A stretch of 64,000 nucleotides of DNA from Psychrosphaera algicola (GTDB lineage Bacteria; Pseudomonadota; Gammaproteobacteria; Enterobacterales; Alteromonadaceae), in assembly GCF_028401425.1 (NCBI RefSeq), contig NZ_JAQOMS010000002.1, positions 1,612,001 to 1,676,000 of the forward strand, written 5' to 3'. Made by a program: the position numbers and the translations under genes. The notes under the pieces were generated by a model. That model saw nothing but the letters and a program-made list of their open reading frames with translations. It ran no database searches and had not been told where the DNA came from. This document shows, in pieces, positions 55,985 to 64,000 of the stretch; positions within the stretch are counted from its first letter, which is position 1; each line of letters opens with the position of its first letter.

Positions 55985-56404
55985 TTAGCTTTTGCTGCGC
56001 CGCAATTGTTGCCACGCAGGTGCATCGGCTAAGAAGTTCTTATCTTTTTGCAACTTCTCTTTGATACGTGCTGATTTACCAGAACGCTCACGCATGTAGT
56101 AAAGTTTAGCGCGACGTACATCACCACGACGTTTAACTTCGATGCTTTCGATAACAGGGCTGTGCGTTTGGAATGTACGCTCAATACCTTCACCGTTAGA
56201 AATCTTACGAACTGTAAAAGCAGAATGTAGACCACGATTTTTCTTCGCTAGAACGAAACCTTCAAACGCCTGTAGACGTTCTTTAGCACCTTCTCTTACT
56301 TTAACTTTTACAACTACCGTGTCACCAGGGCCAAATGCCGGGACATCAGTTTTCATTTGCTCTTCTTCAAGAGCTTTAATGATATTTTGACTTACTTTGC
56401 TCAT
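55985..56404 (-). CDS. rplS: Large ribosomal subunit protein bL19
   Basis: bL19 sits at the 30S-50S interface. The core has FGPGDTVVVKVKVREGAKE, RGLHSAFTVRKISNGEGIER and VKRRGDVRRAKLYYMRERSG. The protein is 139 residues, longer than the 115 of E. coli, because of a C-terminal tail of about 20 residues after KEKL (QKDKNFLADAPAWQQLRRSK). It is the last gene of the rpsP-rimM-trmD-rplS operon and ends at a strong terminator. Confidence 0.97.
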   Translation of the reverse strand: MSKVSQNIIKALEEEQMKTDVPAFGPGDTVVVKVKVREGAKERLQAFEGFVLAKKNRGLHSAFTVRKISNGEGIERTFQTHSPVIESIEVKRRGDVRRAKLYYMRERSGKSARIKEKLQKDKNFLADAPAWQQLRRSKS

Positions 56405-56433
56405 TATATTCTCACTTTTCTAGTTTCACTGTC

Positions 56434-57206
56434 CTACTTAGCTTCACATTTTGTTTCGTCGTGTTCGGTTTGGAACGCGGCTAACAACTTCTGCTGTTCG
56501 TCAGTCAGAGCTAGATGATTAATTAAATCTGGTCTTTTCAACCAAGTTCTTCCAAGCGATTGTTGTAATCGCCATTGACGGATTTTTTCATGATTACCGC
56601 TAAGTAACACGTCAGGTACCCGTTGACCATCCAGAACCTCTGGTCTGGTATAATGCGGACAATCTAGCAAACCATCTGCGAATGAATCTTGCTCTGCTGA
56701 GAGTTTATGTCCCAACACACTACAGGTATCATCCTCGACACTGCATCTATCAGTGTCATTGCCGGTAGTTCACCGCCGCTCAGAACAAAATCACCAATCG
56801 ACCATTCTTCGTCAATTTCCGATTGAATAACTCGTTCATCTATTCCCTCGTATCGACCCGCAACCAACACTAATTTATTATGTTGGCTAAGCTGTTTTAC
56901 GCCTTCATGGTCTAACTTTCGTCCCTGAGGAGAAAGATAAATCACTTTTGCCCCTTCACCAGCAGCCTGCTTTGCAGCATGAATTGCATCGGTCAAAGGT
57001 TGCACCATCATTAACATTCCTGGACCACCACCGTAAGGTCGGTCATCCACTGTACTGTGTCTGTCATGGGCAAAATCACGAGGATTCCACGCATTAAAGT
57101 CAATCGTACCGTTTTTAATGGCTCTACTAATTACCCCTTGTTGGGTAATGGCATCAAACATTTCTGGAAAAAGCGTTATTACGCCTAACCATAATTGACA
57201 ATTCAC
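56434..57206 (-). CDS. trmD: tRNA (guanine-N1)-methyltransferase TrmD (one frameshift)
   Basis: Methylates G37 of tRNA. The SPOUT methyltransferase has GVITLFPEMFDAITQQGV, DRPYGGGPGMLMMVQPL, LVAGRYEGIDERVI and SIGDFVLSGGELPAMTLIDA, the knot that binds S-adenosylmethionine. A frameshift near 56705 is followed by GHKLSAEQDSFADGLLDCPHY and LLSGNHEKIRQWR to the usual end. Corrected length is about 257 residues. The start is GTG 57206 with TAGGA upstream. It follows rimM by 19 bp. Confidence 0.96.
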
Positions 57207-57225
57207 GATCCTAAAACCATCAATG

Positions 57226-57762
57226 TCAAAAACCCGGATCCCAGTCCACCGTAATGGTGTTCTCTTCCTTGTTAACTGAAAGTATTACATCATCCTGGAT
57301 GTATGGGATTAACCTTTCGGTTTTACCAAATGCGTCGGTCGGATTTGCATCCACTACAAGAACATCATTTGATCCCGTTTCCATAAGGCCAGATACTTTT
57401 CCTAAATCGTACCCTTTGTCGGTTTTTACTAACATGTCTTTTAAGTCACGCCAATAAAACTCGTCATCAGACAATTCAGGCAGTTGGTCGGCTGTTACAT
57501 AAATTTCGCCATGAAGCCAAGCTTCAGCATCATTCATGTTGTCAACACCGTCAAACTTCGCAATCAAACCTTTGTTGTGTCGGCGCCACTCGGCAACCTT
57601 CACAAAACGATTACTGCCATTAAGCGTTACACGCCATGGTACGTAATCAAAGATCCCTTCAGGGACCTCAGTGTAGGCGTTAATCTTAAACCAGCCTTTG
57701 ATGCCATATGATGCACCAATTTTTCCAACTAGAATGTATTCTTCGTTTTGAGACTGACTCAT
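57226..57762 (-). CDS. rimM: Ribosome maturation factor RimM
   Basis: Helps assemble the 30S head. The 178-residue protein has the RimM domain start ILVGKIGASYGIKGWFKINA and the PRC-barrel part EFYWRDLKDMLVKTDKGYDLG ending ITVDWDPGF. It lies between rpsP and trmD in the conserved operon. Confidence 0.96.
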   Translation of the reverse strand: MSQSQNEEYILVGKIGASYGIKGWFKINAYTEVPEGIFDYVPWRVTLNGSNRFVKVAEWRRHNKGLIAKFDGVDNMNDAEAWLHGEIYVTADQLPELSDDEFYWRDLKDMLVKTDKGYDLGKVSGLMETGSNDVLVVDANPTDAFGKTERLIPYIQDDVILSVNKEENTITVDWDPGF

Positions 57763-57782
57763 TTTATTACCTTCACTTTCTG

Positions 57783-58046
57783 CTAATAATCGTATTGATT
57801 AAGCCGCTTTTTTGCGTCTTTAACGATTTTAGCAACGCGATCAGAAACCTGCGCGCCAACACCAACCCAGTATTCGATACGATCTAAGTCAATGCGTACT
57901 TTCTCTTCTTGACCTGCTGCAATCGGGTTGAAGAAGCCAATTTTCTCGATGAAACGACCGTCACGTGAACGGCGGCTATCTGCAACTACGATTGAGTAGA
58001 ATGGACGTTTTTTCGCGCCACCACGAGCTAAACGAATAGATACCAT
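57783..58046 (-). CDS. rpsP: Small ribosomal subunit protein bS16
   Basis: An 87-residue protein: MVSIRLARGGAKKRPFYSIV, RDGRFIEKIGFFNPIA and RIEYWVGVGAQVSDRVAKI are typical of bS16. It is the first gene of the rpsP-rimM-trmD-rplS operon. The upstream 250 bp (58047-58295) should contain the promoter shared region with the divergent sulfotransferase, but no clear boxes were assigned. Confidence 0.97.
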   Translation of the reverse strand: MVSIRLARGGAKKRPFYSIVVADSRRSRDGRFIEKIGFFNPIAAGQEEKVRIDLDRIEYWVGVGAQVSDRVAKIVKDAKKRLNQYDY

Positions 58047-58295
58047 AATTTCCTCAATTATTACTTTTAGTTACGGCGAATTACTCGCCCCCTAGTTTGG
58101 ACACCCCAAAAAGGTCGCGCAATTGTACGGATTTTGAGTTAAATTTCAAGTTGTAATTGACTATTAATAGCGGATTATCTTGTTAGGCAGATATCTAGCT
58201 TAGATCTTACTTAGAATGTGGCGATGTCTGGTTTTTTCGCGTATTTGATTATCATGGCATTTACTCATTTAAATGCGTGATAAATTATCTTTTAT

Positions 58296-59173
58296 ATGAA
58301 CTTTGACCGACCCATCATCATACTTGCAGCACCTCGCTCCGGTAGCACACTGTTATTTGAAACCTTAATGGCGACAAAAAACCTTTATTCTATCGGTGGA
58401 GAAAGCCACGCCGTAATCGAACATATCCCTGAATTAAGCACAGTTGCAAACGGTTATATTTCCAATACATTGACCAAAAACCACGCGACTAGCGATGTAA
58501 CGTCTTTATTGAAACAACGGTTCTCAATGGGTTTACGTGACCGAGAAGGACGACCGCCGAATAAACATCAGGCGGTTCGATTTTTAGAAAAGACCCCGAA
58601 AAATGCGTTGCGAGTCGAATTCTTAAATCACGTTTTTCCTGACGCTTTATTTATTCATTTAGTCCGTGACCCTTTACCGAACATCAGCAGTATAATAGAA
58701 GCATGGCAATCGGGCAGGTTTCGAACATATCCGCAACTGCTTAAGGGTTTAATGGCGAATGGTCGTTATTATTGCCAGACAATTGGCAGACCATGGTCGG
58801 TTCTCCGGTGGAAAAAATTGCGAGCTTCCAATGGCACGCCTGTAATCATTCAATTACAGAAAGTCTAAAAAATATTAGCGAAAATAGAAAAATAACAATT
58901 AATTACGCTGACCTACTCGCAAACCCGTTAGAGATGGTTAATCGACTCTTACAATTCTCCGGCCTCGTTTTAGACCAACATTTAGAGGCGAAGGTGACGC
59001 AACCCCTTGCAACATCGCGCTATACGGTTTCAAAACCTAACGAAGTAAAATGGCACAAACACGCTGACGACATTCTGCAATACGCGCCGCAACTCCAACC
59101 GTTAGTCAACAACGTAAATGAACATCTTATTGCCAGTGCTTCCAGCCAAATCAATTTGGATTTTAATCGATGA
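58296..59173 (+). CDS. Sulfotransferase family protein (one frameshift)
   Basis: A PAPS-dependent sulfotransferase-like protein of about 292 residues. The 5'-phosphosulfate loop is IILAAPRSGSTLLFETL at the N-terminus; the 3'-phosphate region is FIHLVRDPLPNISSIIEAW near residue 125. A frameshift near 58785-58860 joins GRYYCQTIGRPW to GSPVEKIASFQWHACN. The C-terminal part INYADLLANPLEMVNRLLQF matches the family's usual last helix. It overlaps the next gene (an aspartyl hydroxylase-like protein) by ATGA. The substrate is unknown. Confidence 0.82.
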
Positions 59174-60171
59174 AATTGCCACACGAATTTACTCAACTCC
59201 CGATAACTTTTGATATTGAAGCTCTTCAAAAGGAAGTGACTCAGTTTTCAGAAAATGAATGGGTCGCACATCATGAAGGGTTTAAAGGGAATTCCGCTAT
59301 TCCGTTGCTCAGTGTTCAAGGCGGTCAGAACAACTTGTTCTCAGGGCCTATTGCGCCCACTGTGGCATTAAAACGTTCGCCTTACTTACAACAGGTAATC
59401 GCATCATTTAATGAAATCGTTGGTCGGTCTCGCCTAATGCGTTTAGAAGCAGGTGCTGAAGTGCCTTTGCACAGTGACATTAACTACCATTGGTACGACC
59501 GAGTTAGGATCCATATCCCAATCGTTACTGACGAGCAGGTGATCTTCTATTGCGGCGACAAACAAGTCCATATGGCTGAGGGAGATGCTTGGATCTTCGA
59601 TTCATGGAAAAACCACCGTGTTGTAAATGCTTCAGATAAAACGCGTGTCCATTTAGTTGTTGATATCAGCGGCTCATCACGATTTTGGAACTGGGTAAAA
59701 CAAGGAATTAATATCGACCATTTGAGTCCTCTAGGTAAGGCGCTAGGCGAAGAGTTCATCCAAAAAGTAAGTCAATTTCCAACCCTACCGTTTGTTGAGG
59801 GGGCTCAAAGGCCAATTAGATGTGAACGGGTTAATACGCCAGTGGTAATGCGTCCAGAAGAAGTTAATCACATGATCACAGAATTGATAAGTGAAGTTAA
59901 ATCGGTCGATGGCAATGAAATGAGCGCGATTGATACACTATCAGATCTTCTCGCATCGTTTTATCAAGATTGGCGTCAAATTTGGTCAATCTACGGCGAG
60001 GCTCAGGGTGGGTGGGACTATTATCATCAACTGCGCGACAGCACATTTCACAGTTGTCGCGAAACTGCCGAAACGCTTCAATTGACCAATGAAAGTCCAT
60101 CAACAAAAATGCTTATCCATTGCCTAATTGACCCATGTTTCAATCCAGAAGTCGCACAGTTTAATCGTTAA
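59170..60171 (+). CDS. Aspartyl/asparaginyl beta-hydroxylase family protein
   Basis: A 333-residue Fe(II)/2-oxoglutarate oxygenase of the aspartyl/asparaginyl beta-hydroxylase type. The iron ligands appear in PLHSDINYHWYDRVRIHIP (HSD) and WKNHRVVNASDKTRVHLVVD (His and the 2-oxoglutarate Arg). The C-terminal 130 residues have no domain I recognise. The gene overlaps the sulfotransferase and probably acts with it, perhaps modifying a peptide or small molecule. The frame is intact. Confidence 0.8.
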   Translation: MKLPHEFTQLPITFDIEALQKEVTQFSENEWVAHHEGFKGNSAIPLLSVQGGQNNLFSGPIAPTVALKRSPYLQQVIASFNEIVGRSRLMRLEAGAEVPLHSDINYHWYDRVRIHIPIVTDEQVIFYCGDKQVHMAEGDAWIFDSWKNHRVVNASDKTRVHLVVDISGSSRFWNWVKQGINIDHLSPLGKALGEEFIQKVSQFPTLPFVEGAQRPIRCERVNTPVVMRPEEVNHMITELISEVKSVDGNEMSAIDTLSDLLASFYQDWRQIWSIYGEAQGGWDYYHQLRDSTFHSCRETAETLQLTNESPSTKMLIHCLIDPCFNPEVAQFNR

Positions 60172-60340
60172 TTACGAATCATGCTCACGATATACGTGCT
60201 TCAAGTATGTTTGGAAACGATTTAAGGTGTTTTGGCTGACTAAGGATTTATCGGACTGCATTTATTAAGGTTATCTTTGGAGGGGAATAAAAGCAAAAGG
60301 CTCATTGGCTTCAGAAATAACTTAACGCTGGTGAATAAAG

Positions 60341-61795
60341 CTACATTGAGGTTGTGAAGAATGTCTCTACGTCCTCACAAAGCTTATCAAATGTGGCGAC
60401 CTGTTGTGGGGTTAAGCATTCCTTATATTTTAATCCAGAGCCAATCGAGCGGCTATTTATAGGTTGGCGTACCTGTGACACACTTGGGGTCAATACTGCT
60501 CTTGTAGATTGATAGAAGGTTAAACACTGCGATTCAAACGGGAGTTCACAGTAAGCTAACATTCGTCTAATTTCAGCTTCAGGACATTCAACAAGCTTGG
60601 CATAGCTAACCAAATACACACCACGGCCATATGTCTGCTGCCAAAACTGACTTAAATGCAAATACCCCTGCCAATAAAAGCCGATATGATTTATATCATA
60701 AGAATAATGATGCCCGGCCGAGAAATACTGCTTATAAACACTAAGCGCATTATCCAGAGGATTTCTTACCACATTAATGACTTTGGCATTTGGGAATAAC
60801 GTTTTAATTAACCCTATATGCATAAAATTATTAGGGTTCTTATCTATAAAAACGCCGGTATCATTAAGTGTATATTGCCTAGCCTGCTGTAAATAAGTCC
60901 GCCTAAGTGTGTCTAATTGCGCGTTTGTTAAACGGGAAATAGCTGACGGGTACCCACCGAGTTGTTGTATATCTATCGCAAGTCGTTCGATAAAGGGTAA
61001 CTCATCTGTTGTATCAACCCATGAATGACTAGCCAATATCTGTTCCAATAAGGTCGAGCCCGAGCGCGGCATGCCGACAATAAAAATCGGTGCCTCAGTT
61101 GCTAATTCACCATTTGTTTTTTACTTTGAGTTTGCAAGTTTAGGCCTGACGCGTTACCGCGATTGAAGCTTTGTATTTGCTGACGAATTAAGTCCGCATA
61201 AGCATTGCTATGGAAAAGGGCGGTGTTTAGCGATAATGTGATTTGCCACACTTAACGCATCAAATGCCTTTTCAATATCACCTGCAGCTTCAAGCCCTTT
61301 GGCCAGAGCAAAGTTTAATAATGCCTGATTGCCTTCAGTACAAGGAGCATGCAGTAAGGATTCGATTTGCGACAATTCAGAACCTTGCAATTTACGGTCT
61401 TTCAAATCTGCCAACGACCAAAAGCCAACACCGACGTATTGAGGATACTCAGTGATAAGTTTATTGTAGCACTCAGCTGCGTATTCGCTATTGCCCAACG
61501 CTTTGTATAAATGACCCCGGTTTAGATCTAAAAACGGCAGCTGGCTACGATAGATTTCGCAGGCATCAAACGACTTAATAGCCCCGTCGGTATTACCAAC
61601 CTGAACGCAATACTGAGCATGTTTTAATAGCCAGTTAGGTAAGTCTTTGTGTTTTAAGTCGGGGTTTAACGTGGATTGTAATGCAATTAATCTGTCGAGA
61701 ATGTCAATTGCTGAAAAGTAATCTTCTTTTTGCTCAGCGAAACTCAGCTCATTTTGCAATGAGCTGTTCTGCTGTTTAAGAGACGATTTTGTCAC
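60341..61795 (-). CDS. TPR-sulfotransferase fusion protein (two frameshifts)
   Basis: An N-terminal TPR region of about 190 residues (e.g. DLNRGHLYKALGNSEYAAEC) is joined to a sulfotransferase domain with APIFIVGMPRSGSTLLEQIL (PAPS loop), KVINVVRNPLDNALSVYKQY (3'-phosphate site) and a C-terminal RQPINSRSIGSGLKY segment. Frame breaks lie near 61205 and 61090. About 485 residues in total, like other bacterial TPR-sulfotransferases that act on proteins or glycans. It lies between ffh and the divergent aspartyl hydroxylase gene. The substrate is unknown. Confidence 0.82.
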
Positions 61796-61846
61796 TGTGT
61801 TCAGTGTTGTTTAAGGATAATTAAATTATTTTAAACGGGGAAACCG

Positions 61847-63214
61847 CTAAGGCATTTTTCCGCCCATAGCGCCACCCATACCACCGCCCATACCGCGCAT
61901 CATCTTCATCAGACCGCCGCCTTTCATCTTCTTCATCATTTTTTGCATTTGCATGAATTGTTTTAAAAGACGATTTACATCTTGCACTTGAGTGCCGCTG
62001 CCGGCCGCAATACGACGTTTACGAGAGCCTTTGATTAAATCTGGGTACTGACGCTCTTTGCGTGTCATTGAATTGATAATAGCTTCCATTCGGAGAAACT
62101 CTTTATCATTCACTTGGTTTTTAACGGCATCTGGGATCTTGCCCATACCCGGCATTTTGTCCATTAATGACGACATGCCGCCCATGTTTTGCATTTGTGA
62201 AAGTTGGTCACGGAAATCTTCTAAATCGAAGCCCTTGCCTTTCATCACTTTTTTAGCGACTTTTTCTGCTTTTTCGCGGTCGATCTTAGATTCAATTTCT
62301 TCGACAAGGGATAAAACATCCCCCATCCCCAAAATCCGACTCGCAATACGTTCAGGATGGAAAGGTTCTAACGCATCAATCTTTTCACCCATACCGATAA
62401 ACTTAATTGGTTTACCCGTAATGTGTCTAATTGATAGCGCAGCACCACCTCGTGCATCACCGTCTGCTTTCGTTAAAATAATACCGGTAAGCGGCAGTGC
62501 TTCATTAAATGACTTTGCAGTATTTGCGGCGTCTTGACCAGTCATGGCATCAACAACGAACAATGTCTCAATTGGGTTGATCGCGGCGTGTAGGTCTTTA
62601 ATTTCCGTCATCATAGCTTCGTCAACAGCCAAACGTCCGGCGGTGTCGACTAACAAAACATCAAAGAATTTTCGTTTAGCGTGGTCAATAGCGCCATTAA
62701 CAATGTCGATTGGTTTCTGTTCGATTGAACTTGGGAAAAACTCAACATCAACTTCGGCTGCTAACGTTTCAAGCTGCTTTATTGCCGCTGGACGATAAAC
62801 GTCGGCGCTCACAACTAAAACAGACTTTTTCTTTTTCTCTTTTAAAAACTTCGCAAGTTTACCAACTGAAGTGGTTTTACCTGCACCTTGTAAACCGGCC
62901 ATTAAAACAACAGCTGGCGGTTGAGCGGCAAGATTTAAATCTTCATTTTTCTCGCCCATGGCTTTTTCAAGTTCGCCCTGCACGATCTTAACAAAGACTT
63001 GGCTAGGCTGTTAGGCTCTTGCCAACATCTTCACCAACAGCTCGTTCTTTAACGGCTTTAACAAATTCACGAACCACTGGCAAAGCAACGTCGGCTTCTA
63101 ACAACGCCATTCTAACTTCGCGTAGTGTGTCTTTAATGTTGTCTTCAGTCAGTCGGCCACGGCCGCTGATTTTTTCAACGACTCTGATAAACGTTCGGAT
63201 AAATTGTTAAACAT
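61847..63214 (-). CDS. ffh: Signal recognition particle protein Ffh (frameshifts)
   Basis: The SRP GTPase that delivers inner-membrane proteins to the translocon. N domain starts MFNNLSERLSESL at 63214. G domain motifs are MAGLQGAGKTTSVGKLA, LLVDTAGRLAVDEAMM and ILTKADGDARGGAAL. The M domain has MSSLMDKMPGMGK and a methionine-rich end MMRGMGGGMGGAMGG. Frame breaks lie near 63175 and 63000. Corrected length is about 455 residues, normal. In relatives ffh lies beside rpsP; here about 3.8 kb of other genes lie between them. Confidence 0.97.
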
Positions 63215-63465
63215 AGGGAACTTGTCGCTCTTAAATTATCTAAAAGGAATACGCACAATAAGTAGCGGATTATATACATGTGTAGACGTAAAATACAGAA
63301 ATCAAGCTGCACTTCATGTGCATATATCCATGTTCGCGGAAAATAACGAATAAAAATGTGCAGATCGTGCCTTTAGGATGAGCCATTATGATATTTTATG
63401 GTAAAGTTCTCGCTCATAATTAATGTCATTAGATCATTGATAACAACTATAAGGAAAATAACGTG

Positions 63466-64000
63466 ATGTCCATCGAGTTGGGATTGTTCCTATCTTGCCT
63501 CAGTATTCCTGTTCGCTGCGGGTTTATGTGCTAGAACACTAGTCGGTAAATCGAACATGAATTTTAAACTGTTATTTAGCGCTGCCTTAGTCGCCATATT
63601 GCTTCAACTTGTTACTGCCAAGCAACTTTTGTATGTTTCAGGTGGGATCCATCTATCTCTTGTTTCAATGTGTTTAATCATCAGTGCATTGATAAATATT
63701 GTGATCGTCATCCGCTCCTTGTCACATCTAAATACAATGCTGATGTTAGTTAGTTTCGGGTTTTCAGGCTTCCTAACGATATTACTGATGTTTGTACCTA
63801 ATACATCGCTAGCCTATATAGGACCTGAGTTTACAGTATCGACCGCGACTCTTGTCCACATTCTACTGTCGGTTGCAGCCTATTGTATTCTTGTTATCGC
63901 ATCACTTTATGCCATCCAATTTCGTTATATCGACTCAAAACTAAAAGCAAAAACACTTTCTCTACACAGTCATTTGCCCCCATTAAGTAGCGTTGAAGCC
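63466..64000 (+). CDS. CcsA/YpjD-like inner membrane protein, partial (one frameshift)
   Basis: Runs off the right edge. The start codon ATG 63466 (or GTG 63463) follows AAGGAA. After a frameshift near 63510 it reads AAGLCARTLVG, then several hydrophobic helices (e.g. LLFSAALVAILLQLVTA and LMLVSFGFSGFLTILLMF) and LSVAAYCILVIASLYAIQ, ending LHSHLPPLSSVEA. This resembles YpjD/CcsA-type cytochrome c assembly-like proteins, which commonly diverge from ffh. No haem motif is visible yet because the 3' half is missing. Confidence 0.72.

Overview
The window reads as chromosome of a marine gammaproteobacterium, most likely an Alteromonadales member (Colwelliaceae, Pseudoalteromonadaceae or Psychrosphaera-like). 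The evidence is the 16S-Ile-Ala-23S rRNA operon, AT-rich DNA, and gene orders known from E. coli and relatives: grpE facing nadK-recN, carA-carB, rapA-rluA, and rpsP-rimM-trmD-rplS with ffh nearby. About 23 genes are cut by single-base frameshifts, often at homopolymer runs and often inside essential genes (ffh, acnB, carA, dapB, nadK, trmD, waaA). I read these as uncorrected assembly indels, not decay, and give full-length reconstructed coordinates.

Layout. 1-4161: 5' part of 23S, tRNA-Ala, tRNA-Ile and 16S on the minus strand, with boxA sites, a 16S processing stem and an rrn promoter. 4327-11110: envelope glycan genes (polysaccharide pyruvyl transferase, GT8, GT4 and GT9 glycosyltransferases, Kdo transferase waaA), then a GNAT and an FAD oxidoreductase. 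13091-28273: housekeeping block (cnoX, acnB, greA, carB, carA, dapB, grpE, hrcA on minus; nadK, recN on plus, recN with a LexA box). 28721-42276: a secreted transglutaminase-like protein, a large hybrid sensor kinase, an IS4-type transposase remnant, a PIN-PhoH protein, rapA, rluA, a REP-type Y1 transposase and moaB-moaC. 42751-47272: a lipoprotein pullulanase with cadherin-like repeats. 47787-54673: two SGNH-TPR paralogues diverging from a carbamoyltransferase-SxtJ-SxtK cassette, probably a glycan or small-molecule carbamoylation locus. 54847-64000: an NTF2-like secreted protein, the ribosomal/trmD operon, a sulfotransferase/aspartyl-hydroxylase island, ffh, and the start of a YpjD-like gene.

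The most unusual feature is a dispersed family of about one hundred short repeats sharing TGGGTGTC(C/T), extended consensus about TGGGTGTCCTGATAACTT. They form five tandem arrays (28, 20, 22, 17 and 9 copies; periods about 23, 21, 23, 21 and 45 bp) plus scattered copies. They lie in either orientation, mostly between genes. One set lies in frame inside an SGNH protein gene, one makes an open frame within the carbamoyltransferase operon, and one inverted pair forms a terminator-like hairpin after rapA. Each array has its own homogenised linker, while the core and a recurrent C-to-G core variant are shared between arrays. This looks like a mobile or concertedly evolving repeat system. The Y1 transposase at 40080-41090 is a candidate partner, but that link is inference.
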